Assembly: GCA_023853785.1 (NCBI GenBank)
Contig: JAJIRX010000704.1
Location: 205,443 to 269,442, forward strand
Direction of reading: 5' to 3'
Source: Psilocybe azurescens
Lineage: Eukaryota > Basidiomycota > Agaricomycetes > Agaricales > Agrocybaceae
Length of the DNA stretch: 64,000 nucleotides
In this document: positions 23,170 to 34,419 of the stretch, piece after piece
Layout of the letters: every line of letters starts with the position of its first letter
Numbering within the stretch: the stretch's first letter is position 1
Made by a program: the position numbers and the translations under genes
Notes under the pieces: generated by a model
The model's input: only the letters and a program-made list of their open reading frames with translations
What the model was told of the DNA's origin: nothing
Databases searched by the model: none

Positions 23170-24480
23170 ATGGAAAATGTCCACGCCGTTAGAGTACCAC
23201 TGGCATTTGCACCAGGATCATCACAAAAGGACCTGGTATCCTGTTCCCTCAGTTGTCGTCAACTCGTATATCCTAGTCAAAGCATGCTATTCAAAACGTT
23301 ATTTTTGAATTCCAACAAGAAGGTCACGTCTATCCTACGTAGCCTTTCACATGCGCCTCATCTCGCTAGACACATTCGTCAACTAGTCATAGTACATGGT
23401 TCTCACGGCATATCGTGGTCAGGGGATAAAGACGAGATTATGGCACTTCAAGCTCTGTGTACTGGGGTTGTACAACTATATGTGCACCCAGGACATCGGT
23501 TTGAGAACTTGAGCAACTCGACGCTGCCGGACGGAGTCACCGCCAACACGCGAATATGCCAAACAGGGCTACTATTCCGTTCATTACCCTCAGTGCACAC
23601 TATACAAGTCACAATGCGGAGCTCTGAGCAGGCTACCGCCCTCCCTAAATTCCTAAATGGATATATCGGGCTCAGGACGCTCATTGTCGTCAACTTCCGG
23701 GATAAAGGACCATCGGGTGGATATGAGGTTGGGCCACAGTTTTCTTTGCAGAATCTTGTACTCTACTCTTCAAGTATTACAGACAAAGATTTTTTGCTCT
23801 GGTTAATCCCCGCGCTTAAGGAACTGAAGCGTCTGGATATCAGGGGGAACATGGCGTTCACCTGGACGAATTGGAACTACGCGGTGCAAGGGAAAGCAAT
23901 CCCTTTCATCGATATTTCCTTCAGAGATTGGATACGAAGAATTGGTGGGCCGGTGACTGACTTGAGCATCAATATGGCAGATTCTGGTCAAGGTAAATGC
24001 GATAACTCTTATGATGCCCACAACAAGGACATAGCAACTGACCGAAAACAAATATCAGGCCTCAACGAGCTTCTCTCGCTCTTAGAATATACACCACGAG
24101 TCCAAAAATTGACAATCGGTCGATTGTCGATGTTTAAAACATCACCTATGTCATTCAACCGCATCATCGAAGTATCCACACAGCGCAGACTGGCGTCATT
24201 GTCATTAAATTTCTTCGTAGAGACGAGTGATGACAAATACTCGGATACTCAGGCCGCGGAGGATCTGTGGCGCGATTTCCAAAGTACTCTGAAAGAACAA
24301 CACTGGGAGTCGCTTACTTACGAACTCGATCTCGATTTCACTTTTGTCTGCAAGAACAGGGATATTCCGGCGCACTTCCGTGAGATATACGTCACCTTGG
24401 AGGAGAGACTGTTCGAGATTCTTCAGCCATTCTCATCGCGACGTTTGCTTCGCATATCTCGCGGGCGGTCTTTCTTCTAA
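23170..24480 (+). CDS. F-box-like protein, copy 1
   Basis: Intronless gene for about 436 residues from ATG 23170. The open frame extends upstream to about 22984 without an ATG; the second copy has an ATG (34020) at a site that is ATA here (about 23068), so this copy seems to have lost its original start and would make a protein lacking about 35 residues, including the start of the F-box (VSPEIWCEIMENV). The F-box-like part continues as SSQKDLVSCSLSCRQLVYPSQ. The rest has leucine-rich segments (LFRSLPSVHTIQV, GLRTLIVV, LKELKRLDIRGN, VQKLTIGRL) like F-box/LRR substrate receptors of SCF ubiquitin ligases. Partner Skp1 and target are not known. The C-terminus ends RGRSFF, as in copy 2. Confidence 0.68.
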   Translation: MENVHAVRVPLAFAPGSSQKDLVSCSLSCRQLVYPSQSMLFKTLFLNSNKKVTSILRSLSHAPHLARHIRQLVIVHGSHGISWSGDKDEIMALQALCTGVVQLYVHPGHRFENLSNSTLPDGVTANTRICQTGLLFRSLPSVHTIQVTMRSSEQATALPKFLNGYIGLRTLIVVNFRDKGPSGGYEVGPQFSLQNLVLYSSSITDKDFLLWLIPALKELKRLDIRGNMAFTWTNWNYAVQGKAIPFIDISFRDWIRRIGGPVTDLSINMADSGQGKCDNSYDAHNKDIATDRKQISGLNELLSLLEYTPRVQKLTIGRLSMFKTSPMSFNRIIEVSTQRRLASLSLNFFVETSDDKYSDTQAAEDLWRDFQSTLKEQHWESLTYELDLDFTFVCKNRDIPAHFREIYVTLEERLFEILQPFSSRRLLRISRGRSFF

Positions 24481-25943
24481 GACTGAAGGTCCAATGTATC
24501 CTCTTAGGTAGATTGGACAAAAACATACATATATGCTGCAAATATCCCGAACAGAGGACGGTCGGCGGGGGCATCTTCTCGCTGAGTACATGTCTTCACA
24601 GTCATCCAATCTCATACCGTACGCAACCCACTTCGACCTGCGCACCACATCCCAGGGACTACGGACCAGTCTTCGATAACCATTTTCATTCCCAAAGGCA
24701 CGGTTTAAACAACGATCGATGAGATTTCAGAGTATTGTACAAAACAACAAGTGGGAGAACAGAGGGAAAAAAGGAAAAAGGAGTGTGTCAAACGCGTTGG
24801 AAGTCGACAGTCGTGTATACAAGAAAAATGTAGTATAGAGTATATAAGACAACGAAACAAAAGAAGAGATGCCCTGCGTCGTGACTCGCCGACCAATACA
24901 TGATGTTGTGTGTGCGAGTAGGGGTCGGTGGTGGGAAGTCGTGAACGAATAAATGAACAGAAAAAATGTAGAAGAGATGCAAAAATTTGTTATGATATAA
25001 GGAAGAAAGAAAGAAATCAAATTCGTAACCGTCGTCGTCGTCGTCATATTCGTACACACAAATAAAAGAAGAAATGAAAGAAAAATAATATGACAAAAAA
25101 AAGCAAAAAAAAAAAAAAGATTTCGTCGTAAAAACCAAGAAAGATGACATGTTTGCGTTGTGGGTTTGTTGTGTTAGATATGCCAATAATGCGTTGAGTT
25201 GCAGTCGAGTTGCAGTGTGATCATGGATAGCGAGGGGAGGGGCGGGGGTTACGAAAGAGCGATGATAACGATGATGACGATGATTGGATGATTGGTGGTG
25301 AAAATGACAATGATGATATGATGATGGTGTTGTTATTGGAGTCGATGGCGCCGGCCATATGATGCTGGAGTCGATGGTGGTGCTGATGGTGGTGGTAACG
25401 TGGCGTCGATATCGGTTTCGACAATTTGGCGCGTGGCGGGCATCGGCAGATGCAAAGAAAATGACGAGAGAAAGAAAGAAAGGAGAAAAGAAAGCATACA
25501 ACCGTCCCATCCTATCCTATCGTACACTCCAAAAGATCAAAAATTCGAAATCAAAAAAGGTGAAAAAAGAAAAAGAAATTAAAATCAGAAAATCAAAAGG
25601 AAGGAAAAAAGAGCAGATATGAAAAAAGAAGCAGGAAGCCCCCCGCAAAAAAAAAAAATACAAGTCCGAGAAGACGTTATGGTTTACAACAACAATTCCA
25701 CAATTTCGGAGATTTCCTTCCTTACTTCATTCCCTTCCTTTCAATCCATATCCATATCAAGATCCATTTCCATGCCGTCCCACTGCCTCCTCCCACCACC
25801 ACCACCACCACCACCACCACCACCGTATTTCTCTTCCCGTTCGCGTTCTTCCCTCTCCTCCTCTTCCTCAGCATCCTCGTCCTCCTCCCTCACACTAAAC
25901 CCAACGCTCATCTCATCCTCCTCCCTCTTCATGCCCATGCCCA
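24481..25943. other. 3' flank of F-box copy 1 and low-complexity tract
   Basis: The first part, to about 24895, is homologous (inverted) to 32200-32600 and marks the end of the left duplication arm. From there to 25943 is purine-rich or triplet-repeat low-complexity sequence (gtc, gat, ggt and ccacca repeats, A runs) in the 3' flank of the C2H2 gene. Open frames in it are compositional artefacts. Confidence 0.6.
25793..25824. repeat. (CCA)n microsatellite
   Basis: About ten copies of the CCA triplet, 120 bp downstream of the C2H2 gene stop codon. Confidence 0.9.
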
Positions 25944-28604
25944 TCATCCCCTCCTCCCATACGACGCGTACCCGCCGTACCCCACATACCCTGCGCCGTA
26001 CCCCGGGCTCACGCCGAGGTTGCTCTGCGGCGCGACGTCCATGTCATCTTCGTCCATCCCGACCACGTCCACGTCGACATCGATGTCCACGCTCTCCGCG
26101 CTCCTGCTCCCCGAGCGGCTCCGGCTCGGGGAGCGCGAGGATCCGGAGCCTGAGCGGAGCGACGAGCTGGGCAGCGACCACCCGCCTGCACCTGCGCCCG
26201 TACCCGTACTTGCGTTCACACCGACGCTCTCCGCGCGCTGAGCACCCCCGCCGCTGATTACCGCATGCCCGCCCAGCGGCGTCGTCGAGACCCCCACTAC
26301 CCCCGGCGAGATCCCTACCGCCGCCGCGGCTGCCACAGCAGCAGCAGCCGCAGGCAGCGTGTAGTCGTGCATGCGCGGGCCCGGGCTCGCGCCGCTGCGC
26401 ATCGAGCTCTTGGTCGGCACGGACGCGGAGATCGGCTGCGGCTGCAGCGCGTACGTGCGCGTCCCATAGCCATGCGCACGGCCGATCGTGCCATACGCCG
26501 GCATCCCATTCCCATTCCCGGTCCCGTTCCCAGCCGTGATCGTCGAGCTCGCGCTCGCGCCCGCCCCACCCACCGACGCACTCACACCGGACTCCGTCTT
26601 CGGCAGACTGCCGCCCGACAGGAACGAGGGCCACTCGGAGCGGTCCTCGGGCAGCGACGTCGGCGACTTGCCCATGTACGAGAGGATGGCGGCGGCCTCG
26701 AGCAGCTGCACCTGCTGGTGCTTGCTCAGCACGAACTTGGAGGCCTCGCGCCATTGGCGGGTGTGCTCCCAGCGGTGCTTGTTCAGGCAGTTCGGGTGGC
26801 GGTATATCTAGATGGATGGGCGGATGATATGATCAGCATAGGGTTCGAAGGGAAAGGAGCAAAGGTTCAAAAAGCGAAGAAGAAAGGCAAGGAAACTCGA
26901 GTTTGTTAAACGGAGAAAGAAAGCAGTCGCAAAAACACATGGACCCACTAACAACCCCAAGAATGAATGATTTCCAACGAAAAAAACCGCAACAGAAGTA
27001 TAGCAAACACGCAAATATCCCACTCAAACCCCAGCAGAAAAGTAAAAGAAACCCTACAGGTGAGCCAGCCCACATCGCGCATACACAAACCCCCCCCCCC
27101 CCCCACCAAAAAAAAAAAAAACAAAAAAACAAATAACCAAAGAACAAAGCGTCAGACGAACCTTGGAACAACTCTCGCACTTATAATCCACACCCCTCTT
27201 CTTCGCCTTGCCGCCCGAGATCGGTATCGGCGTCGTCCCCGCCCTGCCCACCCCGTCCTCCCTCTCCAGCTCCTCAGACGCATCGTCGCCCTCGCCCTTG
27301 GGCTTGGCCGCATCAACCGGCTTCGACTTGGTCAGGCCGGACGCAGCCGCCGACGCAGAGCCAGAGACGATGGCGATCCCCACGCCCGGCGCAACCGGCA
27401 CCGGCACCGGCAGCGACGCGGGGGCGAGGGCGGGTTTGGGCGCGAGCGGCGAGTAGCCGTATGAGTGGGAGTGGGAGTGGGAGTACGAGTGCCCGTGTCC
27501 GATGACGTGCTGTGGGATGCTGCTGGCGCTGCCTAGGGAATGGGAGTGCTGGTGCCCGTGGCTGTGGGAGGAGGGCGGCGATGTGGAGAGGGAGAGGGAG
27601 GCGAGCGAGAGCGCTGCGCTCGCGTTGGATGAGCGCTGCCGCGAGTCTGGATAATTCATCATATCAGATGGATGAAGCAGAGAGGGAAAGGGAGGGGGAG
27701 AGATGTGTCATTAGTCATGTGTCATCTAAGGTGCTCAATGGGAAAAAAGTAAAAGAGGGTAGAAATTTAAAGGAATTAGAAAGACGTGGAAGTGAACGGA
27801 AATGTTAAAGGGTGATGAATACACATGATTGGATAAGCGCGAATGTGCTTGACGTGATTGGTTTTTGGGACATTAAAGAGTGGGGGCGGGTGTAAATATA
27901 AACTTGGACACTGCACTGCAACTGATAGATTGGCAACCAGAATGATTCGGGCAATCGTTTTTGTTTTTGGGACTGGGAAATGTTGTGCGGAGCTCCAAAA
28001 AAAAAAGTAGGATGGATGCAATGCAGTGTCGCACAATGTCATTGCACGCAATGTGCGATGCAATGTAGCGAACACGAATAGAATAGAATAGACGGTGACA
28101 ACAGAAGAAAAAATACACAGCGAAAGGCAAGCAAAGGCACATAGAAGAGCACTCACAGCGGTCTGGAAGTCGCTTCCCTGGCATCGCTCAACCGCCGCCT
28201 AGTCTTGCCCGTAGACCCCAGTCTGCGGTGGTGCTTCCCCGCCGCCGTCGCGGCCGTAGTCGCCGTAGCGTTCAAGCTAGCGGTGAGCATGCTCGCCTGA
28301 GGCCCGCTGGAGCTGAGCATGGAAGTAGAAGTCGTAATTGGCACAGGCGCAGGCGCAGCAATGACGCTGCTGCTGCTGTCGGAACTAGCAGGCATGGCGC
28401 CAGCTGCTGAAAAGCTCAGCGAAAGCAGACTGGTCACTGCATCGGATTGCTATTGAGGCGAGAGATGGAGAAGAGGGGTCAGCAATGAGAAGAGAGGCTT
28501 CGAGGCCAGGAGAGTGGGAAGAAGGGTGGTGCATGTATGTGGAAAGCTGGACGTACAGTGAGTGGCGGGGGCCGCACAGTGCTGCTGGAGTCGACCTCTG
28601 TCAT
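25944..28604 (-). CDS. C2H2 zinc-finger protein
   Basis: Probable nuclear DNA-binding regulator with one C2H2 finger. Exon 1 is 28557-28604 (16 codons, MTEVDSSSTVRPPPLT) and exon 2 is 28157-28449, joined in frame. A later exon ending at 27162 and the last exon 25944-26807 are joined by a 354 bp intron and together encode the finger: YKCESCSK then IYRHPNCLNKHRWEH, spacing C-x2-C-x12-H-x3-H. After the finger come LSKHQQVQLLEAAAIL and a conserved SLPEDRSEWPSFLSGGSLP, then a long Ser/Gly/Ala-rich low-complexity tail with RS-type repeats and an acidic DIDVDVDVVGMDEDDMD patch. Before the finger is a His/Ser-rich run. The link between exon 2 (phase 2 donor at 28156) and the acceptor near 27650 does not keep frame, so a small exon or a one-base error lies there. 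Target genes unknown. Confidence 0.75.
27090..27121. repeat. Poly-C / poly-A tract within an intron
   Basis: About 15 C followed by about 14 A on the plus strand, inside the 354 bp intron of the C2H2 gene. Run lengths here are unlikely to be exact. Confidence 0.85.
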
Positions 28605-30021
28605 GGTGCAAGACGTGCGGGTCGATCTGTGAGGTATAGGTGAGTCGATAACTAAAAACTGGGGTTTCGTGCAGGGTCGGGTTGGAACTTCGGGTAAATG
28701 GAATGTATGGGTTGGCAGAGTCAGCTGAGGGAGTTACAGGTCCAAGCCAAGTCGAGTCGAGTAGAGATAAAACACAAGCAAGAAAGAGATTCAGTGGGTA
28801 GATGGACGGAATTCAGACGAAAGTCATAGCGTTGAGGGTTCGATGTAAGATGGAGAGGAGTGTTAAACAAAAAAGTTGGCGCAGGCCGACTCTTTCGTGT
28901 CAATTGAATTAACCGGCTTAGCTAAACTTTTCCTGGGTTCCTTTGTTCGGAACTCCTTCCTATTTGGGGAGTCTCTTCCCCTTTGCTTTGTATTTTATTT
29001 CCTCTTTCGTCTGTGCTCCAGTTCCTCTCTCGCAAACTACAGCCCACTGTGTCCTGCATCCATTGAAAAGTCGACCCTCTGGAATTCTGCCCCCACATAC
29101 ACAACTTACAAGCCACATACAACTTGCAAGCCATATACCCAATATGTCCATATCGCGCCATCGCGACTGCTCCGACTTGACACAACACTCTGACTGTGAC
29201 TGATTCATGTGCGTCGGATGGACTCCGTGGCAGTCGACCAGGCACCGCCTTCATTCCTCTATCCCGACGCCCTTGGGGTTCGCATTCCTCCCTCTCAGTA
29301 AACTCTCATTAATAATTCCATTATACTTATTAATGCACGGCCAAAACTGAAAACCGTCCAGAAATAAACCCTTCCATCCATCCGTCCGAGCAATTCCCTT
29401 GCCTTGCTGCCGCATGCCCTCTTTGTCTTTCTCCCATGCATCCAACGCAAGACGCTCTTGTCCCCGTCGATCCTTGTTCCTCCCTCCTTGTCGTCGTTCC
29501 ACGTTGCACGCTGTCCGTGCCTCCCAGGTGCCTGTACCCATCCTATGTACCCTGCAGGGATAATGAAATGGACCCTATCCGAGGCTCGAGCGGCTCGCTC
29601 TCGCTTCTTCCTCGGTCCCTCGTCGCCAGCCTGCCAGCTGTGTCCCGTCCGTCACCTAAAAGCACCTCTTGTTCTTTAGACATTCATAGACTAAACACCC
29701 CGTCTCCTACCTTCTGGATTTCCGTACAGTCATGCCCAGCGCATTGCTGCCACCGTGATCCTGATTCCTCTAGATATCGCACGATGATCCTTGGGCCGTG
29801 GGCCGTGGGCCCACCAATCCACTGATCCTATGACCAGCCTACTGCATCATCGATACCGTAATACTTCCAATACACTTCGTCTAACGACACCGCAGCCGAT
29901 CATGCTATCTCGACTAAAGCGACTCTTCTGCTTCTGGTGCTCCTATGCGCATCCATCCCGCGTCCCAATGCACCCTCAGAGCCACGCATCGTGATCGGCA
30001 GCGCCCCAAGGGCCTTCCCCG
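28605..30021. other. Gene-poor region upstream of C2H2 gene
   Basis: Promoter side of the C2H2 gene and about 1.4 kb of sequence with no recognised gene. Open frames of about 90-130 codons at 29250-29830 have no known motif. Confidence 0.5.
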
Positions 30022-30965
30022 CCCCCACACCCCACGCATGCCGGTGTCATGTTGACATCTATCCCAAACATCTACCGAACGAATTCACTGGTAGTGTTCA
30101 TTCAATATCGAGGCCGGGATACATTGAAATACTTGTACTGGCAGGCGTGTAGATTGGGAAATGAACCTTGGACGGGATGCGATGCGAACGCTAATCCATA
30201 GGACTCTGATTCTCCATACTGGAGTACTGAACCGAACCGAATCGAGGCACGCGCACGCTTTCCTAGTTTTCATTGGGTTGGAATTCCGAGTCGATTGTAT
30301 ACGAACGAATACGAATACGAATACGAATACAGTCCGCTACATCCTAGAAGTAGCACGAACGCGTACCTGCCCAAACCCTGCCCATAGCCAACGCATAACA
30401 CCCACTGAACCTAATACCCGCACCCATACCCACACCCACACCCCACGCCTGCCGGTGTCATATCGTCCTCTATCCCAAACATCTACTGAGCGCTCACAAT
30501 TTTTAAAAAAAAAACATTCACTGTTCAGTGTAGTGTTCATTCAATACCGAGGCTGGGATATACGGTAGAAGAATGGATCACTTGTGGCGTGTGGATTGGG
30601 GTCGATGCGGATGCTAATCCGTAGGACTCTGACTCTCCATACTGGAGTACTGAACCGAACCGAACCGAGGCACGCGTACGCTCTCTTACATTCCATTGGG
30701 TTAGAAATTCCGAGTCGGTTGTATACGAACGAATACGAATACGAATACGAACACGAATACGGTGCGCTACATCCTAGAAGTAGAAGTGGCGTGAACGCGT
30801 ACCCTGGCCATAGGCGTACCCGCACCCAACGCACGACGCCCGTTGAACGCCTGACGCATACCGACGGCCTTCAGCAGCCATCTATCCCATCCCGACCATC
30901 GAGCGAACGAGCACTTCAGTGTTCAGCGTTATTGTTCAGTCTCGACGTCGGCTGGGATATAATAC
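30022..30965. repeat. Tandem repeat, 410-425 bp unit, about 2.2 copies
   Basis: Two diverged full units and part of a third. Anchors recur at 30030 and 30441 (ccccacgc), about 30201 and 30624 (ggactctg), 30301 and 30726 (cgaacgaatacg), and ctatccca at about 30471 and 30881. Each full unit contains a short GAATAC hexamer array (about 30303-30330 and 30728-30760). No protein is encoded consistently across the units. Confidence 0.8.
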
Positions 30966-31652
30966 AGCACTGATTGGTGGCCGAGTATGCGTGTGGGGTT
31001 AAGGTGGGCGGGATCATGGCATGGACGGGATAGGATGGCACTCGTCACCCGTCATTCGAGAGTCGAGTTCCGACTCCGTGCGCTGCCTGACGACTCGATT
31101 CGATGGCTCAGAACTCTTTCTGGAGTCCAAACTGCCTGACGTCGATGGACGCCAGTCCGCTCGCACTAGAGCACATACGCACTCGAGTATGCGTACGCGT
31201 ATGCGGCTATAGTCCAGACTCCCGTGCACGGTCACTACTAGCAAGACTAGCCGGATCTACCTGCCTCGAGTCCAGGGCAATCGAAATCGGAGGACCATGG
31301 CAAGAATTTCAGATCCACGGGGTATCGTCGCGCCTCAACGGTGAACGGTCAACTTTTAAGTCTGATATCGATATCAAAAGCGGCTTTCTTCGCGGCAAGC
31401 TGGCAGCTCACGTATTTACTAGTCCTCGATCCTCCCTTTGGCTGTCCACAGCGCAGCAGCATCTCAACTTGAAAGTCCGCACTCGCTCTCTATTGCTCAT
31501 GTAACATCAATTTTTGTTTGACAAAGACTTGAATTCGAAAACGCCTTATGAGGGTCCGAATCCGAATTGACATGACGATTTCGATTTTTGAAACTTTTGG
31601 AATTCCGTATTCCGAATGGTGTTGTGTTTTGTGTTTTTGTTTGTATATCTGT

Positions 31653-32075
31653 TCAAGTTGCGTGACTCTTGCCACTCGTGATCGTGGGCTTTCCATCTGA
31701 ATCTGTACTACTAGCTGCGGCAGGCGCATCTTGAGGAAAGAGAAACTTCGGGAAAAACTCTCGAGCGCTCCGGGGATCAAAAGGTACCGATCCCGGTGTG
31801 GTACCTTCATGTAACTTATAAGCACTGGAACTCGCAGGGTTCGTCATTCGTGCGTTATTAGACTCTCTCACTGTTGAGCGCGGCTGCTGATGATCGAGCT
31901 TCTGAACAGTGGAGTGGAATTGAAATTGAAGGCCTGGAGGGAAAGGAAGGAAAGAGAGTGCCTGGTAGACCGTAGACTCAGCCCTAAAGCTGGTGACCAG
32001 AACGCCGTTCTTGAAATATGGCTGTGTAGTGAATTGTGACCCCGTAAAAGGTGGAGTTTGAATGCTCCCAACAAA
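31653..32075 (-). pseudogene. 5'-truncated gene of unknown function
   Basis: An open frame on minus whose distal part looks like true protein: LFVGSIQTPPFTGSQF, PYFKNGVLVTSF, YQALSFLPFPPGLQFQF, then a Ser/Pro-rich end at 31653. It has no start codon of its own; upstream (to the right) the reading runs antisense through a fragment of the kinase-like gene, so the original 5' part has been replaced. I do not recognise the family. It could instead be the last exon of a gene with an intron at this point, but no upstream exon was found. Confidence 0.4.
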
Positions 32076-32201
32076 CAGATGGTAAGTGATTACTTCACCT
32101 CTTTGGATTGAACTGACATTGGTACAGATTGCGTTTGATCCTGGTGACCGACGGGTGGATAGCATTAGTTGTTTAAATTCTGGGAATCGATGCGAGGTTG
32201 G
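32065..32201 (+). pseudogene. Kinase-like gene 5' fragment
   Basis: Matches the start of the kinase-like genes: a remnant of exon 1 with the donor atggtaagtg, an intron ending acag, then sequence corresponding to TTTGATCCTGGTGACCGAC and AAATTCTGGGAATC, stopping abruptly after GGTTGG where the F-box flank begins. It is clearly closer to copy 2 (34486-34562) than to copy 1. It marks the inner end of the right duplication arm. Confidence 0.8.
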
Positions 32202-32611
32202 TCGGCGAGTCACGACGCAGGGCATCTCTTCTTTTGTTTCTTTGTCTTATATACTCTATGCTATATTTTTCTTGTATACACGACTGTCGAGTCCCAACGC
32301 GTTCGACACACTCCTTTTTCCTTTTCTTCCCTCTTTTCTTAGACTTGTTGTTTTGTTCTGAAATCCCATTGATCGTTATTTAAACCATGCCTTTGGTAAC
32401 TAAAATAGTTATGGAAGACTAGTCAGTAGTCCCCGGGTGCGGTGTGCAGGTAGAAGTGGGTTGCGTACGATATCAGATTGAAGGACTGTGAAGACATAGA
32501 CTCAGCGAGAAGATGTCCCCGCTGACTGCCAAGTTCTTTGTTCGGGATATTTGCGACATATATGTATGTTTTTGTCCAATCGACCTAAGAGGATACATCG
32601 GACCTTCAGTC

Positions 32612-34020
32612 TTAGAAGAAAGATCGCCTGCGAGATATGTGGAGCATGCGTCGGGATGAGAATGGTTGAAGAATCTTGAACAGTCTCTCCTCCAGGGTGA
32701 CGTATATCTCTCCTAACTGCGCCGGAATTTCCTCTGCATTGCAGACAAAAGTGAAATCGAGATTGAGCTCGTAAGTAGGTGACCCCCAGCGTTGTTCCTT
32801 CAGAGTTCTTTGGAACTTGCGCCACAGATCCTCCGTGGCCTGGGTATCCGAGTATTTGCCATCGTTCGTATGTACGACGAAAGTTAATGTCAATGACGCC
32901 AGTCTGCACTGTGTGGATACTTCGACGATGGGGCTGAATGATATGGGTGATATTTCAAACATCGGAATTTGACTGATTGTCAATTTTTGGACTCGGGGTG
33001 TATGTTGTAAGAGCGAAAGAAACTCGTTAAGGCCTGATATTGGTTTTTGGTCAGTTGCTGTATCGTTTTCGTTGTGGGCATCATAAGAGTTATCACATTT
33101 ACCTTGAACAGAATCTGCCATATTGATGCCCAAGTCAGTCACTGGTCCACCAATTTCTCGTAACCAATCACTGAAGGAAACATCGATGAAAGGAATTGCT
33201 TTTCCTTGCATCGTGTAGTTCCCATTAGTGCCGGTGAACACTATGTCCCTCTTGATATCCAAATGCCTCAGTTCCACAAGAGCGGGGGTTAACCAACGCA
33301 AAAAATTCTTGTCTGCACAAGAGTGGAGTACAAGATTCTGCAAAAAAACTGCGGCCCGACCTCATATCCACCCGATGGTCCTTTGACCCACAAGTCGACG
33401 ACAATGAGCGTCCTGAGCCCGATATAGCTATTTAGGAATTCAGGGAGGGCGGTAGCCTGCTCACAGCTCCGCGCCGTGACTTGTATAGTGTGTAATGAGG
33501 GTAATGAACGGAATAGTAGCCCTGTTCGGCATCTTCGCGTGTTGACGGTGACTCCGTCCGGCAGCGTCGAGTTGCTCCAGTCCTTAAACCGGTACCGTGC
33601 GTGCACATACAGTTTTACAACTCCAGTACACAGAGCTTGAAGTGCCACAGCCTGGTCTATGTTCCCCGACCACGATATGCCTTGAGAACTGTCCACTATG
33701 ACTAGTTGACGAATGTGTCTAGCGAGATGAGGTGCATGTGAGAGTTTATGTAGTATAGACGGGACCCTCTTGTTGGAAGTCAAAAATAGCGTTTTGAATA
33801 GCCTGCTTTGACTAGGGTAGACGAGTTGACGACAGCTGAGGGAACAGGATATCAGGTCCTTTTGTGATGATGGTGCGAGTCCCTGTGGTCTTCTGACAAT
33901 GTGGACATATTCCATGATTTTACACCATATCTCTAGGGAGACCTTCGTGAAAGCCCTATCTTCGAAGCCAGATGAAGAATAGGCGGATGTATGGCCCTCC
34001 TCTGCGGGAGGGGAAGACAT
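32612..34020 (-). CDS. F-box-like protein, copy 2 (one frame break)
   Basis: Inverted copy of the F-box gene at 23170. Start ATG 34020 encodes MSSPPAEEGHTSAYSSSG and an F-box-like stretch TKVSLEIWCKIMEYV, so this copy keeps the N-terminus that copy 1 has lost. The frame breaks at an A7 run on plus (33342-33348); copy 1 has eight bases there (TTTTCTTT on its strand). Past that point the second half continues in the neighbouring frame to the stop at 32612, ending RRRSFF. Overall it is co-linear with copy 1 with scattered substitutions and small indels in multiples of three. One break in a mononucleotide run could be a sequencing error or a recent inactivating mutation. LRR-like segments match copy 1. 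Confidence 0.68.
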
Positions 34021-34419
34021 TGGGAGTGGGAAGGGAGGAAAGGGCGCCAGTGTTGGGAGGTATCTGATCTTCTCTGATTGACATCTGTTCTCGCGAGAAA
34101 TGGGTCACAAAAGCAGAACAATCTCGGAGCATGCTGCATAACTGCCGAGTTTCTCGAAACCTGGATGGATAGAACACTGATCTGGGATATGCATTCGACG
34201 AAAAATAAAGGAGTTTTTCTACGATTAGTATATCGTCAGAGATGTAAGGGGGATTCATTTTATCAGAGAGCCATATTGTTGCATTGTAGTTTGATATTTG
34301 GCGGTGTGAGTGAGTGCACGGGCCGCGTAAAGCCGCAGCGAGGGTTTGAATGAACTCGGGGCTTCTTCCAACGTGTTTGAATGTTACAAGTTGCCAGCTA
34401 CCCTTGCTCTCTGGAAGCC
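34021..34419. promoter_or_regulatory. Shared divergent promoter region, copy 2
   Basis: About 400 bp between the start codons of F-box copy 2 (minus) and kinase-like copy 2 (plus), homologous to the region right of 22660 in inverted order. No specific binding site was identified. Confidence 0.45.

Noticed and set aside
24788..25510. 240-codon open frame on minus rich in Phe, Ser, His and Thr
   Set aside because: It runs through purine-rich low-complexity DNA and the flank of the F-box copy, shows no domain and no conserved exon structure.
26044..26754. 236-codon Arg/Ala/Gly-rich frame on minus
   Set aside because: Shifted reading of the same exon that encodes the C2H2 protein tail.
25619..27464. 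Long open frames on plus across the zinc-finger gene (Arg/Pro-rich)
   Set aside because: They are opposite-strand shadows of a GC-rich, low-complexity coding exon; the minus strand carries the finger.
32086..32361. Plus open frame starting in the kinase fragment
   Set aside because: It fuses a broken kinase exon to antisense flank of the F-box gene, so it is a junction artefact.
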